A program made the position numbers and the translations under genes. Of a stretch of 64,000 bases of DNA, positions 61,263 through 64,000 are shown piece by piece. Below the pieces are notes generated by a model that saw nothing but the letters and a program-made list of their open reading frames with translations, was not told where the DNA came from and made no database searches. The stretch's first letter is position 1, and each line of letters starts with the position of its first letter. The DNA is from an uncultured Clostridia bacterium (GTDB lineage: Bacteria; Bacillota; Clostridia; Christensenellales; CAG-917), in the NCBI GenBank assembly GCA_944332815.1, contig CALVKQ010000004.1:1-64000 (forward strand), written 5' to 3'.

Positions 61263-61290
61263 GCGCGAGAGCAACCGCTCTCGCGCTTTT
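61263..61290 (+). terminator. Terminator of the amino-acid ABC operon
   Basis: GCGCGAGAG-CAACCG-CTCTCGCGC is followed by TTTTGC. Confidence 0.85.
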
Positions 61291-61309
61291 GCTTACGTTA
61301 TACCGGCAC

Positions 61310-61436
61310 AGGAACGCGTTGTGGCAATAGGGGACGGGGTAAATCGGGGTCCCAAGCCGAAAATCAAAGATTTTCGGCTTGGGCTAAAAATCGGGGTCCC
61401 CGGGCGAAAATCAAAGATTTTCGGCTGGGGTAAAAG
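61310..61436. repeat. GGGGACGGGG / GAAAATC hairpin array, copy 3
   Basis: GGAACGCGTTGTGGC and GGGGACGGGGTAAAT lead into two hairpins, GCCGAAAATC-AAA-GATTTTCGGC and CGAAAATC-AAA-GATTTTCG, separated by GGGGTCCCCG. It is the same kind of array as at 26370 and 41171. Confidence 0.85.
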
Positions 61437-62372
61437 TCAGACTGTGCCGCTGTTGACTATGGGTTGGGTGTCTTTGTTGGCGCAGAGCACCACCATCAGG
61501 TTGGACACCATTTGCGCTTTGCGGTCGTCGTCCAGGGCGACCAAGCCCGTTTCCCCGAGTTTGGCAAGGGCGAGTTCCACCATGCCGACCGCGCCTTCCA
61601 CAATGGTGGTGCGAGCGTCCACTATGGCTTTTGCCTGCTGACGTTGGAGCATGGCGGCAGCTATTTCCTGCGCGTAGGCGAGGTGCGCGATGCGCGCTTC
61701 CACCACTTCGATGCCTGCGATCTCCACGCGTTTTTGCAAATCTTCGCAGAGAGTGGCGGCGATCTCCTGCGCGCTGCCGCGAAGGGACTTTTCGTCGTCC
61801 TCGCTGACGTCGTAGGGGTACTGTCTGGCGATGTTCCTTATCGCCGCGTCGCTTTGGATGGAGATGAAGTTGACGTAGTTATCCACGTTGAACACGGCTT
61901 TTGCCGCGTCGCGGATGCGCCATATCACCACCACGCCTATCTCGATCGGGTTGCCGTCCGCGTCGTTGACCTTTTGTTTTTCGTTGTTGAGGGTCATGGC
62001 TTTCAGCGAAACGTGCATCCTGCGAGGACCCACTCTTGCGGCGGCAGGATTGAATTTGCGGCAGAAGGGGTTGTACCAATAGTAGCCCTCCGCTTTTATC
62101 GTGCCTTTATATTTGCCGAACAGGGTGAGCACCACCGCTTCGTTGGGCGCGACCACGCAATAGCCGTACAGCAAAAACAGCCATACGGGGATGAGCAGGA
62201 ACCCTATCACGAAAACGGGCGTGATGTCGAACACGCCGCCCGTCGCTATCATCGCCACGCTGCCTGCGATGAGCAGCAGGTTGACGACGAGCATCAAATA
62301 GCCGCTGACGGGGCGGAGGAGCTTCTCGGTGTAGCCGAGATCTTTTGCTGCGGAAGAAATGTCGTTTGTCAT
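61437..62372 (-). CDS. SPFH/band-7 domain membrane protein
   Basis: This 311-residue stomatin/flotillin-like protein has two N-terminal hydrophobic segments (LMLVVNLLLIAGSVAMIATGG; TPVFVIGFLLIPVWLFLLYG). The SPFH domain starts at VVAPNEAVVLTLFGKYKGTI and includes NPIEIGVVVIWRIRDAAKAVFNV and IARQYPYDV. A C-terminal helical part rich in Ala/Glu follows (AYAQEIAAAMLQRQQAKAIVDAR). Such proteins scaffold membrane microdomains and protease complexes. GGAGGT precedes ATG 62372. Confidence 0.92.
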   Translation of the reverse strand: MTNDISSAAKDLGYTEKLLRPVSGYLMLVVNLLLIAGSVAMIATGGVFDITPVFVIGFLLIPVWLFLLYGYCVVAPNEAVVLTLFGKYKGTIKAEGYYWYNPFCRKFNPAAARVGPRRMHVSLKAMTLNNEKQKVNDADGNPIEIGVVVIWRIRDAAKAVFNVDNYVNFISIQSDAAIRNIARQYPYDVSEDDEKSLRGSAQEIAATLCEDLQKRVEIAGIEVVEARIAHLAYAQEIAAAMLQRQQAKAIVDARTTIVEGAVGMVELALAKLGETGLVALDDDRKAQMVSNLMVVLCANKDTQPIVNSGTV

Positions 62373-62432
62373 GATGACCTCCGAGTCAATGTTACAGTCG
62401 CGACGGGATTTTGTCAATGCCGTGTATCATCA

Positions 62433-62510
62433 AGGCGAATGGCGCGGTTCGGACGAAGATCGGCAGGCGGCGTACCCGGTCCGTATTATTCCGCTCCGGC
62501 ATGGCGGACT
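62433..62510. repeat. Short dispersed repeat, copy B
   Basis: AAGGCGAATGGCGCGGTTCG and the following bases match 12038-12072; GTATTATTCCGCTCCGGCAT resembles 12088-12106 and, in reverse complement, ATGCCGGACCGGAATAATA near 16671. Confidence 0.5.
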
Positions 62511-62627
62511 CTCTGCGCGCCCCGTCGGGGGGAGCAATTTTTCTCCGCCTGCGAATTGTATTTTAAGCCGCTTTACATAATTCGCGTATAATGCTATTAT
62601 TAAACGTAACATAAAAGGGAGTAAGAC

Positions 62628-63617
62628 GTGAAATATACCGCGCTGAAAGAATATCTTGCGGCGGCAAAAGCGGAGGGGAACGCCTCGCTCCGCCCCTGCT
62701 ATGTCATCTTCGGCGACGACGCTTGGTTAAGACAGTCCGCCGTCGGGATGTTCCGCGCGCTTGCCGACCCCGATTACGCGGCGATGAACTGTACGGTGCT
62801 GTCCGCGCAGGACGGTGCGGAGGAAGCGGTCTTCACCCTCAACACCTTTCCCGTGTTCGATACCATCCGCATAGTGGTGGTGACGGACGTGACCGACAAG
62901 CTGTCCGCCGCGGACAGGGCGGCGTACGAAGGATATCTGGCGTCCCCCAATCCCGATGCGCTGCTGGTGTTCGTGTGCGAGGACGGGGCGGAGAAAGACC
63001 CTCTGTTCGCGAAAGCGGAAAAGGTGGACTGCGGTCATCTCCCGGAGGAAGAGATAGCAAAACTCGTCGCGGAGATGCTGAGGGCGGAACCTGTCCGCAC
63101 CATGCAGAAAGCGGCTTTGCACGAGCTGGTGACGCGCACTCTCAACGATATGTCGCGTATTGCCTGCGAGGTGGCGAAACTCAAAGCCTACTCCGACGGG
63201 GAGATCACCCGTGAGGACGTGTGCGACATGACCTCGGCGGAGCCCGACTATCAGATATATCAGCTTTCGGACGCGCTCGCTTCCGGAGAGAAGGGGCGCG
63301 CGCTCAGGGTGCTTACCGCGTTGCTCGACGACGGGATACGCCCCATGACGATGATCAATATGCTGTACTCCTACTATCGCCGTATGCTGCACTCCGAGCT
63401 TCACAAAGGGGAGCCGGATGCCGAGGTGGCGGCGTTGCTCGGCGTCAAACCCGGCGCGATGTATCACGTCAGGAAGGTGTCGGGGAAGTATAAGCAGGTG
63501 CAGCTCAAAAAGTGTGTCGACCGCCTCCACGCGTTGCAATATGCGGTGCTGACAGGCAGACGGTCGGAAGAGAGCGCCATGCACGACGCGGTGCTGATGC
63601 TCATGGCACAGGTGTGA
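62628..63617 (+). CDS. holA: DNA polymerase III subunit delta
   Basis: This 329-residue clamp-loader subunit opens the sliding clamp. VIFGDDAWLRQSAVGMFRAL is the N-terminal family block, followed by VFDTIRIVVVTDV and PNPDALLVFVCE, and the C-terminal helical collar (DYQIYQLSDALASGEKGRALRVL; YSYYRRMLHSE; LKKCVDRLHALQYAVLTGRR). Length is normal. A TATAAT at 62587-62592 may be its -10 box; AAGGGAG precedes the ATG. Confidence 0.94.
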   Translation: MKYTALKEYLAAAKAEGNASLRPCYVIFGDDAWLRQSAVGMFRALADPDYAAMNCTVLSAQDGAEEAVFTLNTFPVFDTIRIVVVTDVTDKLSAADRAAYEGYLASPNPDALLVFVCEDGAEKDPLFAKAEKVDCGHLPEEEIAKLVAEMLRAEPVRTMQKAALHELVTRTLNDMSRIACEVAKLKAYSDGEITREDVCDMTSAEPDYQIYQLSDALASGEKGRALRVLTALLDDGIRPMTMINMLYSYYRRMLHSELHKGEPDAEVAALLGVKPGAMYHVRKVSGKYKQVQLKKCVDRLHALQYAVLTGRRSEESAMHDAVLMLMAQV

Positions 63618-63618
63618 T

Positions 63619-64000
63619 ATGCAGATGCAAATGCAGGTAAGACCCAAAGTTTTCAAGCCCATCATCCCGGATAAGTGGGGGTGGGCGATATGGCTGTTGA
63701 TGTTCGTGGCGTCCATGCTGCGCAACATCGTGTCCTTCATTTGGTCCTTCGACGGGCTGACTCAACCCGGCGAGATAACTTATATGGTCATCGAAGGGGT
63801 GCTCATCTACGGTATGCTGCCCACGGTGATCTGTTACGTGTTCTCGCTGGTGCTGTTCACGATGTCCGTGCGCCGTCGCGCCGTCTTCTGCCGCAGGAAC
63901 GACTTCATTTACATTTGCATGTTGTTCACGGCGAGCGCGTACGTGCTCATGGGCGTCATCGAATGTTTCGCGTTCCTGGACGTCGCGGTGCTGCCGTACA
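63619..64000 (+). CDS. Membrane protein, partial (runs off window)
   Basis: The frame starts at ATG 63619, 1 bp after holA, and is still open at the window end (127 codons). It begins MQMQMQVRPKVFKPIIPDKW and shows three hydrophobic segments: WAIWLLMFVASMLRNIVSF, VLIYGMLPTVICYVFSLVLF and IYICMLFTASAYVLMGVIEC. No family is recognised. Close spacing suggests translation with holA. Confidence 0.75.
   Translation, partial: MQMQMQVRPKVFKPIIPDKWGWAIWLLMFVASMLRNIVSFIWSFDGLTQPGEITYMVIEGVLIYGMLPTVICYVFSLVLFTMSVRRRAVFCRRNDFIYICMLFTASAYVLMGVIECFAFLDVAVLPY

Overview
The window reads as chromosomal DNA from an uncultured, spore-forming, GC-rich member of the Clostridia (Bacillota). The support is gene content: dipicolinate synthase dpaA/dpaB (spore core), an alpha2-type glycyl-tRNA synthetase, formate-tetrahydrofolate ligase, ECF and CsoR/CopA systems, AGGAGG-type ribosome binding sites and TTGACA/TATAAT promoters. 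No transposase, integrase, phage or CRISPR gene was seen. The species cannot be named from the sequence.

Layout. 1-2150: 3' end of 23S rRNA, an intact 5S rRNA with its terminator, then an unusual 1.2 kb array of 5S-tail copies, terminators, structured repeats and 101-bp tandem repeats. 2.2-6.5 kb: rubredoxin, dpaAB (minus strand), a P-loop ATPase and an acyltransferase with a zinc-ribbon. 6.7-11.9 kb: a giant leucine-rich-repeat lipoprotein. 12.1-18.4 kb: class I fumarase (two subunits) divergent from malic enzyme, an FMN-type riboswitch with an ECF S-component, and a LysR regulator divergent from a MATE exporter. 18.5-19.4 kb: tRNA-Ser followed by 274-bp tandem repeats. 19.5-25.4 kb: GH2 beta-mannosidase and a copper operon (copA fused to copZ, then csoR). 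25.4-28.7 kb and 41.2-43.4 kb: islands of modular non-coding repeats around small membrane-protein genes, a truncated ORF and a Cys-rich peptide. 28.7-39.6 kb: fhs, a 4-TM protein, the asd-dapA-dapB lysine/dipicolinate operon, a three-gene operon of unknown function, a YkvI-type membrane protein and a small XRE regulator. 39.7-50 kb: glyS, coaX-hom-malQ-PPTase, acyl carrier protein and a two-gene ABC exporter. 50.2-58.2 kb: ilvB-ilvN-leuA-cimA-leuC-leuD-leuB. 58.5-61.2 kb: a three-gene amino-acid ABC importer. 61.4-64 kb: an SPFH protein, holA and a partial membrane protein.

How genes fit together. asd, dapA and dapB supply the lysine pathway, and the DapA product is the substrate of DpaAB for spore dipicolinate; hom takes the same semialdehyde toward threonine/methionine. 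The ilv-leu cluster carries both isopropylmalate synthase and citramalate synthase, so leuC/leuD/leuB could serve both leucine and isoleucine synthesis. It is transcribed divergently from the amino-acid ABC importer across a shared regulatory region.

The most unusual items are: (1) the importer's binding protein appears circularly permuted and its ATPase carries an insertion of about 110 residues; (2) the post-5S array, whose repeats show compensatory changes expected of a folded RNA; (3) a large modular non-coding repeat family with covarying hairpins; (4) DapB fused to aspartokinase-like ACT domains; (5) CopA fused in frame to CopZ with an internal start; (6) a divergent FMN-type riboswitch.
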